From Forficula auricularia (lineage: Eukaryota > Arthropoda > Insecta > Dermaptera > Forficulidae): 64,000 nt of DNA. Under the pieces are notes generated by a model, which did not search any database, was not told the DNA's origin, and saw only the letters and a list, made by a program, of their open reading frames with translations. Below, piece after piece: positions 43,251 through 54,340 of the stretch. Positions within the stretch are counted from its first letter, which is position 1, and each line of letters opens with the position of its first letter. Made by a program: the position numbers and the translations under genes. The stretch lies in the NCBI GenBank assembly GCA_024734495.1, contig JALMQS010000411.1, positions 1,153,725-1,217,724 on the forward strand, given 5' to 3'.

Positions 43251-45400
43251 TAATTATCTCACTCAGTAAAACACCTTCTAGTTACGAAAACACAATAACT
43301 TGAAGTCTATGAAAGCAATTAGACCTTGATAATCCATAGATAATCAATATCGTAAGATAAAAAATTGCACGAGTCTTTTAAGATCATATTAAAGATATCA
43401 TATTGTTTATTTTTATTTACCCCCCCCCCCAGTCGTGCCCGGTGAGCTTACTAACAATTCTTGCATTGTCCCCCTCTATATTTAAAACCATTTAATTTGA
43501 AAATATCAAAAAATGAAAAGAGCATAAAGTGACTAAATTCGATGAATATTATTTTGGTTTCTATATTTAGTTTGAATAAGAGATGAATAAATTGATGAAA
43601 ATAAATTACGTGAGTCAAGTACCCTCGAGATTGAATAATTATTTCATAATTTTTTTTTAATCACGTTATCCGATAATTTTTATTTTGATGCTCCATTAGT
43701 ATATTTTTCTCGCACGTATTTCCCTCATTACAGAATCTTATGTGCCAGACTTGCACTTGTCAATTGATTATATTTGACTGTTTTGATTGTTTTAATTTGA
43801 AATTGTTTTTTTTTAATATTTTATTTTTATATAAATTTCTGAAAATTTATCTTTTATTTTTTATTTAATTGTAAAATAATTAATCGAACGAGGGTAGATA
43901 ATTGATTACGTTCTATGCATTTTTTGTTCCTTTATCATTTTGATTACTATTATGATTAGTATTGCAATAATTATCGTTATTATTCCAATTGTTTCGCTAT
44001 CAGATTTCAGTTATTGAAATAAACGGTGGCCAATTTAATATATTATATGTACCTATAGAAATTGCCTGGTATCAAATCTCAATATAGAATTAAAAAGTGG
44101 ATAGAAGGGTTGAATGAGAGGGTGAAAAGAATATATAGCTATGTAGTATATATGGGGGAGATGATAGAGGACCTGGAAGTATTTATGAATATTTTAGCTC
44201 ATTCTCTACACTTAATTTAACATTTTCTATCTTGTCAAATAATTGAATTTGAAATAATAAAAAAGGCTTGATTGATTGATGATTATATATATATATATAT
44301 ATACGGTGTTTGGTTTTATATCTATATTTCATTCATTTATGCAAATTTCATTAATTGATTGGAACTTCTATATTTTCAATGAAACACTTTTTTATTTTTT
44401 ATTTATTTTTTTATTTTTGATATATTGAAACATATTATAATCTATTTTTATATGAATCACTATATAAATAAATAAATACAGATTTTTTATCAAAACAATA
44501 TAAATAATATGTACATTTATTAATTATTCATAATTTATCATTTGCATTGGGTATCATTATTAATATTCGTTACTTCACCTATGATAGGTTAAATTAATTT
44601 AAGAAGTTATTTATAGTCATTTTTTTATTTTTTAAGGGCAATAATCAGCAACCTAGAGAAAAGAATTCGTTAAGAATTAAAAGAATCTTCTATTCTTATG
44701 GGAGAAAATGTTTTGTTCCTCGATAACTATCAGCCAATAGATGTCACTGGAATGAATTCACATTGTTTTTATTTGTGCACTTTTCGATTGACTCTTGAGA
44801 TTTTGCCTCCAATCCCGTCAAATGATGTCATAAGTAAGTGAAGCATTACAACAAGAGCAAGGCAACTTCAAAGGGTTATATAAAGTAAATAGTAAGAAAC
44901 CCATACTCCAAAACAATGTTAAAAATTTTAGTAGGTATTCATTTAGGTAGAATTTTAGGAACTGATAATTTTTTCAAAAATATCTCCCGGGCTCATCCAG
45001 AGCCCAAAAAGAGCTATTTTTCTTTTAGTCATTGCGTATGTATGGATCAATGGATCCAATTTGTTCGTCGACGATATTTTTCATAACTTTCAAACTATTG
45101 AAATTAAATTAAGAACTTAGGGTACTCTTGTTATAACAATACAATTGATTTAGTTTTTGGTGCAAATCGATTCACAAACATTAGTACTTTATTTTAAAGA
45201 TTTAATTAGTTTTTTCTAAATATATTATAAAAGGCTAAAACAATCTGGATCAAATTTATTATTTTATTGAGATACTTGTATACCCGAAAAAGGTAATTTA
45301 AAGTTTTTATTTAAAATTACCTTAAAAAGAAATTAATTTCTCTAAATGAGTAATTTTTTATTCAGTTTCTTTATTATAGCTCATTTAGGTACTATTTAAA
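43251..45400. other. Long AT-rich interval, nothing recognised
   Basis: A C-run lies near 43421-43431 and a TA run near 44284-44304. No gene or clear element over 2 kb. Confidence 0.3.
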
Positions 45401-45430
45401 CAGTAGCGTATACATGGGGGGGTGCTAGGG
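45401..45430 (+). mobile_element. Probable left terminus of a hAT transposon
   Basis: CAGTAGCGTATACATGGG followed by a G-run is typical of hAT terminal repeats. It lies about 320 bp before hAT transposase sequence on the same strand, so it may be that element's left end. The matching right end was not found. Confidence 0.35.
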
Positions 45431-45722
45431 GTTAACCCTCCCCCCAGAGTATATCCTTTCTATCTGTAATTTAAATTTCGAGTCAAAATCTAAAGTTAAG
45501 TAATCAACAAAAAATGAAAAATAGATTAAAAAATTATTAAATTCAAAAAAATAAAATCTAAGATGTGTATTTTGTAATAAGTTTGTATTTTTCTTGACGA
45601 AACCATGGAAGCCATCGATCTTAAATTTGTCGCTCAGAAAGATACTCTGAAACCGTTCCAGTTCCTCATAAATCCAATAAGTTGCCGAGTCAGTTGCAAA
45701 TTCTGACAGTATTGTCATAGAA

Positions 45723-45905
45723 GTGGAGCATCTGGTACATTTCTACGACTTGACCAAAAGCATAAAAGAGGAGCTCTTTTTGTGGGCTCAATTTCTCAAA
45801 GGTCTCCCTGAAAAATCAGCAAGTGCTCTTCATGCCATCCAGATTTGGGAGAAGAATCTCTTTCCCACTATCCATAATTTATTGGTTATTATGGCTACGG
45901 GATGG
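45723..45905 (+). pseudogene. hAT transposase C-terminal region, part 1
   Basis: The frame encodes a segment ending KNLFPTIHNLLVIMAT. In hAT transposases this FPxIHxLLxIxAT block lies directly before the TLPVTTxSxERSFS signature. Here similarity ends after GCTACGGG at about 45905. The signature resumes, in a fitting frame, at 47007 after more than 1 kb of LINE and foldback sequence. This piece plus part 2 therefore come from one hAT gene split by later insertions. The upstream catalytic region was not found. The call rests on motif order. Confidence 0.6.
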
Positions 45906-45951
45906 AAGGGGATCTTATTGACTAAATCAAAAAAAACAAAAAAAAAAAACA

Positions 45952-46001
45952 ATTAGTTTGGTTTGGACATGTAAATAGGATGGATGAAGAACGAAGTCCA
46001 A
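45952..46001 (+). pseudogene. LINE C-terminus, part 1 (nested in hAT)
   Basis: LVWFGHVNRMDEERSPNK is the post-reverse-transcriptase GHxxRM motif of arthropod LINEs. It breaks off at a foldback insertion and resumes at 46816 as KALKWIPPERRQRGRPRRS. Confidence 0.7.
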
Positions 46002-46391
46002 ATAAAAATTTTTAAGAAAAAAATAAAACCGACTTCAAAAAAATTAAATGCAACAAATAAAATACACTAAAAGGTATAAAATAATTATTATCTTATTTAG
46101 TTACAACTAAACGACGAAATATTAACATGAAATTACTTTTTGAAGTCGGTGCCAAACAAACTATACCTATAAGCGAGCGTACCCACCAAACGTACTAAGT
46201 AAGATCCGTCAAGTGCGATTCATAAAAGGTATATGTTTGGCACCGACTTAAAAAGTAATTTCATGTTAATATTTTGTAGTTTAGTTGTAACTAAATAAGA
46301 TAATAATTATTTTATACCTTTTAGTGTATTTTATTTGTTGCATTTAATTTTTTTGAAGTCGGTTTTATTTTTTCTTAAAATTTTTTATTTT
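46002..46391. mobile_element. Foldback element inserted in a LINE
   Basis: Arms 46002-46160 and 46232-46391 are almost perfect inverted copies, with AAAACCGACTTC outside and GAAGTCGGTGCCAAAC inside. The 70-nt loop is more GC-rich (GCGAGCGTACCCACC). It interrupts the LINE between RMDEERSPNK and KALKW. Confidence 0.82.
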
Positions 46392-46817
46392 TCTCTTTTT
46401 AGTGATGTTATTAATAGTGATCCTACCATCAGAACTTGACCAAATTAATATTGCACCATCCCTAAGATACCCCTTTTCAATAAAAAAGATGATGATGGGC
46501 TAACCCCGAAATATATCGAATTCAAAACTCAATTTTGTTTTATTTCTTTCTTGTGAAACCTACCTCGTATCTTAGTTTTATTATTATAAAAAAAGAATCA
46601 TCGAAATCGGTTCATAAACAAAGAAGTTAGTCCTGAAAAAACCTAACAAAAAAGGTCTAATACCTATGAAAAAAAATGGGACCAACCGGAAGGTAGACTG
46701 GACCCAATGCAAATTTTTTTCAAAATCGGTTCACAATTGGCGGAGATATGAGGTAACATAGGCACAAAAAAAAATTCAGTCGAATAGAGAACCTCCTCTT
46801 TTTTTGAAGTCGGTTAA
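46392..46817. repeat. Foldback family 2 fragment plus ACCGACTTC-type repeat end
   Basis: 46495-46565 has CCCCGAAATATAT and TTGTGAAACCTACCTCGTAT, the loop and arm words of family 2. 46575-46817 has ATCGAAATCGGTTCATAAAC and ATCGGTTCACAATTGG and ends CGAATAGAGAACCTCCTC, GAAGTCGGTTAA, the terminus also seen at 15601. Confidence 0.6.
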
Positions 46818-47003
46818 AAAGGCTCTAAAATGGATCCCCCCGGAAAGACGACAAAGAGGTCGCCCCAGGCGCTCTTTGATGGACGAGGTGAACGAGGCTA
46901 TGAGTTCCAGAAATCTCGAGATTGTGGATGTCTGGGACCGTGAAACTTGGAAATTAGGAACGGAGAAGCGTCGCCAGACGTAGAAATCCGGAAGAAGAAG
47001 AAG
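46816..47003 (+). pseudogene. LINE C-terminus, part 2 and GAA tail
   Basis: The frame reads KALKWIPPERRQRGRPRRS, MDEVNEAM and RETWKLGTEKRRQT and stops at TAG 46981-46983. RRQRGRPRRSLMDEV is the usual basic ending of arthropod LINE proteins. The short 3' UTR ends GAAGAAGAAGAAG at about 46991-47003. Together with part 1 this is a 5'-truncated LINE copy sitting inside a hAT transposase gene. Confidence 0.78.
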
Positions 47004-47185
47004 ATGGGTACTCTTCCGGCAACAACATCTTCCTGTGAGCGTTCTTTCTCCTCCCTTAAATCTATTAAGAGCCACTTAAGAAGTTCAACGGTCGAGAACC
47101 GTCTGAATGGACTGGCTCTCTCATTAACCATCTGAATGGACTGGCTCTCTCATTAATTTATTCATGAGGAAACACAAATAATTCC
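47004..47185 (+). pseudogene. hAT transposase dimerisation domain, part 2
   Basis: TLPATTSSCERSFSSLKSIK, SHLRSST, ENRLNGLALSL is the highly conserved C-terminal dimerisation signature of hAT transposases. A 29-bp tandem duplication (units at 47103 and 47132, each CTGAATGGACTGGCTC...) shifts the frame and creates a stop at 47133-47135. After it, the frame continues toward EETQIIPVEVLDNLA. The ATG at 47004 comes from the LINE tail junction, not from the hAT gene. Hobo/Ac-type transposases dimerise through this region. Confidence 0.85.
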
Positions 47186-47337
47186 TGTTGAAGTATTGGA
47201 TAATTTGGCTCAAAAAAAAAAAGAAAGATAAATATTAAAATTTGAAATCGCCAAATTTCATTAAAAAAAATATTATGTATTTATTGTCCCAATAGTCGCT
47301 TTTCACACCATTGCAATAAATCAGAAGCTAGAATACT

Positions 47338-47620
47338 ATTAAAGAGAAAAAATTTAGTTTTTAGGATAAATTCTAAGGTTTTAGTAGAAATATTATTAAA
47401 TTGCGATATCAGAGAGGTTTTTGTCTCAAGGGTGTGAGCTGACTGCCCGGAAAGCACGTTAGCTCTCGGGTTCGAACTCCTGAGGGGATGAATCGCAATT
47501 TAATAATATTTCAGCAGAGTCTACCCATTGGCTGAATCCCTCTCCATTACTTAATTAATAATATTTCTACTAAAACCTTCGAATTTGTGCTAAAAATTAA
47601 ATTCTTTCTCTTTTAATAAA
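47338..47620. mobile_element. Foldback enclosing a tRNA-like unit
   Basis: Arms 47338-47402 and 47552-47620 are inverted (AAGGTTTTAGTAGAAATATT and its complement). Inside, 47405-47500 resembles the 20574-20680 tRNA-like unit (ATATCAGAGAGG at the start and GGGTTCGAACTCC as B-box). A second inner inverted pair AAATTGCGA/TCGCAATTT closes around the tRNA-like part. Confidence 0.75.
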
Positions 47621-48617
47621 CATTGGTTAATTTTAACCTGAGGTGATTTTTTGAAATACATTCCAACTATTTTCAAAAAAAAGATGCTCAAATCAATTTA
47701 GACTAGAATACTACATATATTCAAAATCTTATTAACTCTTTATTTTGGAAATTCAAACATTTTGGCACCAGAATGAACTTTCCATATTTTTTTTGAGTTT
47801 ATAAAAATGTCTTTTCTTAAGAAAAAAAAAATCGGGACCCTCTCCACTGAAAATAAATTTTTGTTATGTTCTTTTTGATTTGGTCCATTTCCATGTCTCT
47901 TTTAAATGCAAATACACCATTTTGTTAAACAAAATAATAATAATTAAATTTCGTCTATTTACTCTAAAAATAATTGGAGTTTTAATAAACGCGATTTATT
48001 TAATATCTCTTATATACCGAATATTAATGAGATACCTGAGCTTTGAAGATTGTTAAAAAGCGAAGTGAAGGGGTCAACAAGAAAATGGGTAAAATTTGAA
48101 TCTTAATAGGATTAATGTATTAAGTTAATACTTGAAAAATATGACCAGGTTTGTTTGTATATTTAAGTTCAGAAGGGGTTAGGGCGCGAGTTATTTGTTA
48201 AAACGGTGTCTATACGTTCCATCAACTTTAATAGAATGAATTATATTTTTATTTTCCCTTACGCTATGTTTATGTATTTAAGGGAGAAGACAATGAATAA
48301 TAAGAACAACGGCAACTTTGTCTTGTCAACGTTGAAATTTAGTGTTGTTAAAATTTTAATGAGATAATATTATGCTTTTATAAATCTTCTCTCGAAAGAA
48401 AAAAATGGGGTTAATTAAAAAGAAAAATCGGTGATTTATTAAAAAAAATAATAATAATAATAATAATAATAGATAAAAAACTAAAAAATAAAAATTATTG
48501 ATTGTTATTGGAAGCCCTTGGATGAGATTGCAAATTACTCTATTTTTGCATTTCAAACTACTTTGTGTGAATAGATGTGTATGTGTTGTTGACTCTAAAA
48601 GTAAGTAGTTTAACCAC
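47621..48617. other. AT-rich interval, nothing recognised
   Basis: An (AAT)n run lies near 48449-48471. No gene is visible. The minus frame 48356-48649 is a chance Leu/Phe-rich reading. Confidence 0.3.
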
Positions 48618-49013
48618 TTAAGGAGGTTCTTTCGCGACAATCCACACAAAAAGTTTTAGCCTCGTAACCACTCTATAAATATGAACGGAGCTAACATTTT
48701 AGGTTATGTTTTTTTAACTTGACTGTCCACTCAAACTTCGAAATCTCTATATAGATACACACATACTACCAAATATTAGTTTTTCACAAGATGGGGAAAG
48801 TCCTTCAATGAAAAAAAATAAAAAATGATCATATCCCCACCCTTTCCTTATCTACCCTATGTTAAAAATGTCATTTTTAATTGCAATTATTTCATATTTG
48901 GTGAGATAAATCGTCTTCAAATTTTAACAGTATGTGTATTATGCTTTTAATGACTTATATTCCAAGTTTCAAAGACTTTTTGAATTTTTGCATTTGTGAA
49001 AGAACTACTTTAA
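48618..49013 (-). mobile_element. TIR element family 5, short copy
   Basis: Ends TTAAGGAGGTTCTTTCGCG (left) and, read inward from the right, TTAAAGTAGTTCTTTCAC are inverted. Interior words (CAATCCACACAAAAAGTTTT, ACTTATATTCCAAGTTTC) match the inverse of 55200-55708. Non-coding. Confidence 0.7.
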
Positions 49014-49592
49014 ACGCTTTGGGACAGCGCCGTTTTCGAGTTTAACTTTGGCATTGGTACCGATCCAGCTGTATATGCCTTTCCTGTGGAAAAATTCTGG
49101 AATAAGTAGTACTTGACTTTTTTTAATGCAAACTTGAAACTGACTATTACTTCTCGACACCTTTTGAACAGATAGACTGGGCATTTTTTTTTTTTGTTTT
49201 TTTAAATGGAGAGGCCACTAGTTTTTAAAGTCTAGAATAGAGGAGAGGACGAGGAGATAAGAAAAAAGCAAGCATTTTTGCTCTCCACATCGTAAATGGA
49301 GAATTCGTACACCCACATTTGTCTATAATGAAATATCTTATAGGCCAGTTATATTTAGCAAAAGAAGGTATTTTTGTCATCAAAATCATTCATCTTATTT
49401 TTTGATTTTTGTTTTATTTTATGCAATATAGGGAAATTATCCTAGTTACAATTTACACTTTTATAGAATAAATAATATTTACAATTTATTAGACATTTAA
49501 TCGTAATGTGAGAAATATCTTTTGATATCCCTCACTCTATATGAAAAGAAGTCTGTGAGGAGTTTGCTCCTCAAGCATCACTCTATTCACTC
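49014..49592. other. AT-rich interval, nothing recognised
   Basis: No gene or clear element. Confidence 0.3.
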
Positions 49593-49955
49593 CTATATTT
49601 TTGAGTAATTAGTATTACATATGGGGAGAAAAACGGATTCGACAAAGCGACTGTAATACTGAGAGACTTTAAAATTAATATGATGGAGAATTTCAGAACA
49701 ATCAATCAGACTATTTAACAGTTTGAGAAGGAATATCAAGTCATTTTGTACTCTATGGGATGATAAACTTAGGATATTTAGTTCGGTTCTTAAGTGTCTA
49801 GAACAGGGATAGTTAAATGAAGTAAGAGAGTTATGAGATGATGAGAATTTGTATGAAATAATTTTTAAAAATTTATTTTGCACTCTTTTGATTTGGTCAA
49901 TTTGATGTTGACATGCAGTGACCAGATTACACTGCAAAATACCAGCTTGCTTCAA
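49593..49955 (-). pseudogene. LINE reverse-transcriptase C-terminal domain relic (second family)
   Basis: The 120-codon minus frame reads QIDQIKRVQNKFLKIISYKF near residues 17-36, LNILSLSSHRVQNDLIFLLK and LNSLIDCSEILHHINFKV. This order (ERVQRRFLK, LxSLxxRR, FLYKLLNGxIDCPELL) is the C-terminal region of a jockey/R1-like arthropod LINE distinct from family A. The upstream palm domain is absent. No A-tail can be seen right after the stop. The copy is a 5'-truncated relic without a valid start. Confidence 0.7.
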
Positions 49956-50814
49956 ACTAGGAGTTGAAAAAGTATTTTTAGGCAGTTGAAATTTTTTATA
50001 ATTTTTTGTATTTCTATATATAAATCCCAGAAGTTTAAAAGATTGACCACAAAATTTTATTAATGATTTGAGCCATTTGTGCTTCAGGCAAACACATACT
50101 CTCCTGAACTTCTTTCAGAAATAACTTTTCCATTAGAAGTTTCAAAGTGCATGTCTCTATCTCTAGCCATTTTTCTTTAAATAAAACACCATGAAAAAGT
50201 GATGGAAACATCAAACAGAAGATATTTTCCTGAAGTGAGTTCGAGAAGATGCCAAGTGTAGCAGTTATCCCCTTTAAACTCAACAGACATGAAAGACACT
50301 GCTTCTTCTACTTGTAATCATGGGTCCCCATCCCATCCTAGCTTCATGAAAAGTAACCCTCCCCCAAAGTTTTGCGAAAAGTAACCCCCTCGTGTACATG
50401 ATATTTGATTCACTTCTAAAGAATTAGACGAGGTTTTTATTACCTTTTGTTGAAGTTATAAACTTGTCCGTTATTATTTTTAGCTTATAATGCTAATTTT
50501 GCAATCATTTTCAGCCCCCCCCCCCAGAAATTCCAATGAGGCACTCTGCCTCTTAACCCCCCTCCCCCATCCCCCTTGTGGGCGCACCTGTTGTAATACA
50601 GCAGAAGAGGCTCTATCTCATACCAAATGATATAGTGAGATTCAATGATGATGAAATAAAAAAGAAATTGAAAGCGAAAAAAATGGAGGTTGACTTTTTT
50701 CAACTCACTGATTTAATTATTTGTATAAATCTGAAGAATCGAAAAAAAACACCATCACACAGATTATTTTGGTTTTGTGATATTAAATTATTATTTTTTT
50801 CTCACGGATAAAAA
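49956..50814. other. AT-rich interval with a C-rich stretch
   Basis: C-runs lie near 50515-50525 and 50556-50575. Frames 50035-50283 (minus) and 50578-50811 (plus) show no domain. Confidence 0.3.
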
Positions 50815-50827
50815 TATATATCAAGTC

Positions 50828-51234
50828 GTATGAATATTGTTAGAGTTCGTGGCTGTGATTAAACTGTACTAGATGAAGGAGGAGGTATCAGCCAAAGATG
50901 GAATCACTGGGTTCAATAAAACACCTTTATTAAAACGTTTCTGCCTGAATTTTATTTGGCCATCTTCAGTTAATTAGGAGTTATACACAAAATGTGTAAA
51001 CATATGTAATCGAACCAAGCCTTGTCAAAAATAAAAAAAAATTTACATAAAGCTAAAAATTTTTTTTATTTTTGACAAGGCTTGGTTCGATCACAAATGT
51101 TTACCAAATTTTGTGTATAACTCCTAATTAACTGAAGATGGCTAAATAAAATTCAGGCCGAAACGTTTTAATAAAGGTGTTTTATTGAACCCAGTGATTC
51201 CATCTTTTGGCTGATATCTCCTCCTTCATCTTAG
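50828..51234. mobile_element. Foldback family 9 flanked by a 13-bp direct repeat
   Basis: Inverted arms run from GATGAAGGAGGAGG (50872) to CCTCCTTCATC (51230), each about 175 bp, with a loop near 51050. TATATATCAAGTC is directly repeated at 50815-50827 and 51235-51247, a target duplication of LINE-like length. A 44-nt extension (50828-50871) exists only on the left. Each arm carries a hammerhead-like motif (minus 50934-50969; plus 51132-51167). A non-palindromic relative is at 10365-10500. Confidence 0.85.
51132..51167 (+). other. Hammerhead-like ribozyme motif
   Basis: CTGAAGA, T, GGCT-loop-GGCC, GAAAC, GTT. It is closely related to 10416-10451. The inverse motif in the left arm reads GGCC-loop-GGCA, so pairing is imperfect in both arms here. 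Confidence 0.4.
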
Positions 51235-51247
51235 TATATATCAAGTC

Positions 51248-52398
51248 TAAAAAAACCGTTAATTATTTGATATCTCAGAATTCTACTAAAATCATATTTG
51301 TAAGTAAAAAAAAAATGTTTTTCGGTGAAATTTTCATAAAATTTTTGGAAACCAATGAATTAGGATATGAATGACCATTTGTATATATAAACATTTTGGT
51401 GATAAGATGCTTTCTAGGATGCTTTGATCTTAAGTTAAATCGTGTACCTATACCTATATTGAAATACATATACACTTATAGAGAGATTGAAATAAATCAT
51501 CCTTTAAAATGTTTTTTTCCACACTTAAGACATTTTTAAACCTGAAAAAGCAAAAAAAAAAAAATTGAGTGAATTCAATACGTCAGCCGCCCGGCGAGCG
51601 TATATGATGGGAAATCAAAAATTCGATAACTCTTGATCCTCATCTATATTTCCATATGTTTTAAACATTAGAATGTCTAATAAATCTCTTTCAAGGTATC
51701 AAATTTTAATGAAAATTTGTACATGTAGGTATAAATATATATATATTTTTTACTTTCACTTTTTTTATGTAACAAAATGAAATATTGATATATTTCTCTA
51801 TGATAAATATTTGATATATAGTTTTTATCGTTTAATTACTTTGGGAGACAACCTGTATAATGGAATGGACTGTTTGGATTTTGATAAGGCTCGGATACAT
51901 ATATATAATTGATATATAGCAGAGGGGTGGGAGCAAAAGGGGCGAGTTTGATATCCGGTATGACAAATGCCTGCCTCTCTGTCTGAACTCTCAGTTTGAG
52001 TTACAAGGAGCCGCTTTTGACAAATAGTGGCCATCATGGGGTCGTTTCTCTTCTCTTTCTCTCATCTCTACATCGTCATCGGAATCCCGATCTATCAATA
52101 CAGATTCATTTATTAAATAAAGAATCGAGCGACGAACAAGAAGAAAATGAAGAAAGAGCGGAGTAACAAATCACGAAAAATCTGTCATCATCGTGTTAGA
52201 ACAACCGAAAAGGGAGAAAATGAAAAATCGTTCAATTTAAGCTGGAAAATGACAAAAAAAACATTCTAAAATCTATATAATATTTGTTTCTAATCAGCCG
52301 GCCATTAGATTAATTAATTTTGCAATACGCATTAGCATCATATTTGGAAATGGGCTTATATTTAATGTTTTTTATAATAATTAAGATTATTCAATATC
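51248..52398. other. AT-rich interval with one less AT-rich island
   Basis: 51940-52200 is less AT-rich and unique in the window. The minus frame 51825-52037 begins ATG ATG GCC in a good context and includes MMATICQKRLLVTQTESSD, but no domain or splice pattern supports it. Possible 5' exon or regulatory DNA, unproven. Confidence 0.2.
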
Positions 52399-53107
52399 TT
52401 AAGGTAGTTGTATCTCGACAATACTAGCAAAAAGTTAATGCTAGAGTATATAGAACAGACAATAAGAATTCATAATTCATAAGCCCAAAACTTTTTGCTC
52501 TTTATGTACCACTATTAGCCAATCCCTTGCTCTTTTGACAAATCTGGCAACACTGTCCGAGCTTGTTATATATTTTATCATAGAAATGTCAGACAAAGTA
52601 CATTATAAAGAAAGATGTATAAAACAATAAGTTCTTAATAAGCTGTTGCGAAAAATGACTGAAGCAAAAAAAACGTCAAAAAACAGTACTAAATTTAACC
52701 CACACTTTTTAGGTTAAATAAATGCGTTGTTGCTAGCTTGTTTTTAGTGTAAATTTTTCATTATACATTTATTATTATTTATTCATTATTATCTCAGAAA
52801 CGTGTTGTAACTATGAAAATTTTCTTAAAAAATATATTAGTTATTGTTTAATGTTGGTTTAGTTTTTATAACAATGGTAAGAAGAGTTTCTTAATTATAA
52901 TTAAATATGAATGTAAACTTTCCGATATCCCGTATAGTGAAATGTATAAGATTCTGAAAACTCTATCTTTGGAATATAATATCTCCGGAACTATATTGTT
53001 CATAAATTTTGTTTTGCTCCCAATCGATGCAGAAGTATTTAAGTAATAATCTATCTAAATTTCAAAAAAATCCTAAGAAAATCCATATGGTGAAACAACT
53101 ACCTTAA
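52399..53107. mobile_element. TIR element with TTAAGGTAGTTGT ends
   Basis: The left end TTAAGGTAGTTGTATCTC and the right end, read inward, TTAAGGTAGTTGTTTCACC are inverted. The ends resemble family 5 (TTAAGGTAGTTCTTTC) but the interior differs. There is no open frame. A Tc1/mariner-type origin with TA duplication is possible. Confidence 0.6.
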
Positions 53108-53734
53108 TTAAAAATAATGAATACCTATTTTTTTTTTTTTTTTTTAATTTATAAGATATTGAAAAATAAAAATTTTACAATAAATTCTAAATTTGAATCA
53201 ATGGCATGACATAAGAGGTCAGCTTAGAGTGTGAAGAAGAATGGATTTAATGATCTCGCATTCTGGCGAAATAAGCATCTGTATTTAGAAATGTACCATA
53301 AAATTTTTAAACAGTTTCAACAGTGCGAGTGCAACAAGTCGATTAACCTAGACATCCATTTTCTATTTTTAACTGTACAGGAAGTAATTTGAAATATGAA
53401 CATAAGAGGATTATAAATAGTGTATTAATATCAGAAATTGAGAAAATATAATTTAAATTACCCCAAATCTGGAAAAATCAATTTTATATAATTTATACAC
53501 AATAAAGAAAATTAAATTCTTGATAAATTTTAAGATTTTAAATTAAAAAAAAATTAGAATTCAAAAGTATTAGAAAATTTTTTTTAATCAACAAAAAAAA
53601 TGTAATTCTTTGTAATATCTCACTGACAGACTGATTGAAGTATTTTACGGGCTCACCACCACAAAAAAAACTAATTAAAAAAAAAAAAACAAAAAAAAAC
53701 TGCACTCTAAATATGAAGTCTATATCTATACTTA
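53108..53734. other. AT-rich interval, nothing recognised
   Basis: No gene or clear element. Confidence 0.3.
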
Positions 53735-53926
53735 GAGCCGGTTGTATGTCGCAAAGTAAATGCTTTTTACCACTAACAAACGGTAGATGGTAAATGGAGG
53801 CACTGGGATGTGTGAAAGTGCACTTTCACTGCCTGCCATCTGATTGGCCATCCCTGTGCCTCCATTTGCCATCTACCGTTTGTAAAGTGGTATAAAAGCA
53901 TTTACTTTGCGACATACAACCGGCCC
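53735..53926. mobile_element. Foldback MITE with TA duplication
   Basis: TTGTATGTCGCAAAGTAAAT (left) and its complement (right) form long, nearly perfect terminal arms of about 75 bp. TA lies on both sides (53733-53734 and 53927-53928). The loop has GTGAAAGTGCACTTTCAC, a perfect small palindrome. A truncated relative lies at about 21655-21785. Confidence 0.85.
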
Positions 53927-53935
53927 TAAAGATGT

Positions 53936-54340
53936 TAGGGAGATGGGTTTACCGGAACCGGAGTCGGAACCGGGGATTTTAAATTTGATTTATCGGAGCC
54001 GGAGCCGAAGTAGAATGGAGATGTATTTAACTAACTGTTAAGGGCAGGCATAATGAAATAATAGAAATATAATTCAGTAATCAGTCTCTTTAATCAGTCA
54101 AATATCAATAATAATACACATACGTAAGTAAGATGTAACAATAGAAAAATATACTGGCGTAAGGGGATTCCCCGGCTACAAGTCAAAACTTGTAAGTGCG
54201 CGCTCTGACTGGCCGAGGTCGAATCTTTCGATCTTTGTTATAACCTCCGATTCAAAATTATCCGAGTTGAAGTTGGAGTCGGAGGTGTAAAATCAATCGA
54301 GTGTTCCGACCCTTCGGAGATAAGCTCCGTAACATCCCTA
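53936..54340. mobile_element. Non-autonomous hAT-like element with GGAGCCGGA repeats
   Basis: It starts TAGGGAGATG and ends CATCCCTA, with ACCGGAACCGGAGTCGGAAC, GGAGCCGGAGCCG and later GTCGGAGGTG words. This is the style of a widespread arthropod hAT-derived repeat. It abuts the preceding MITE. An 8-bp target duplication is not clear. Confidence 0.55.

Noticed and set aside
45723..45956. Independent host gene starting at ATG 45723
   Set aside because: Its end FPTIHNLLVIMAT matches the hAT transposase C-terminal region, and the remainder is LINE insertion sequence.
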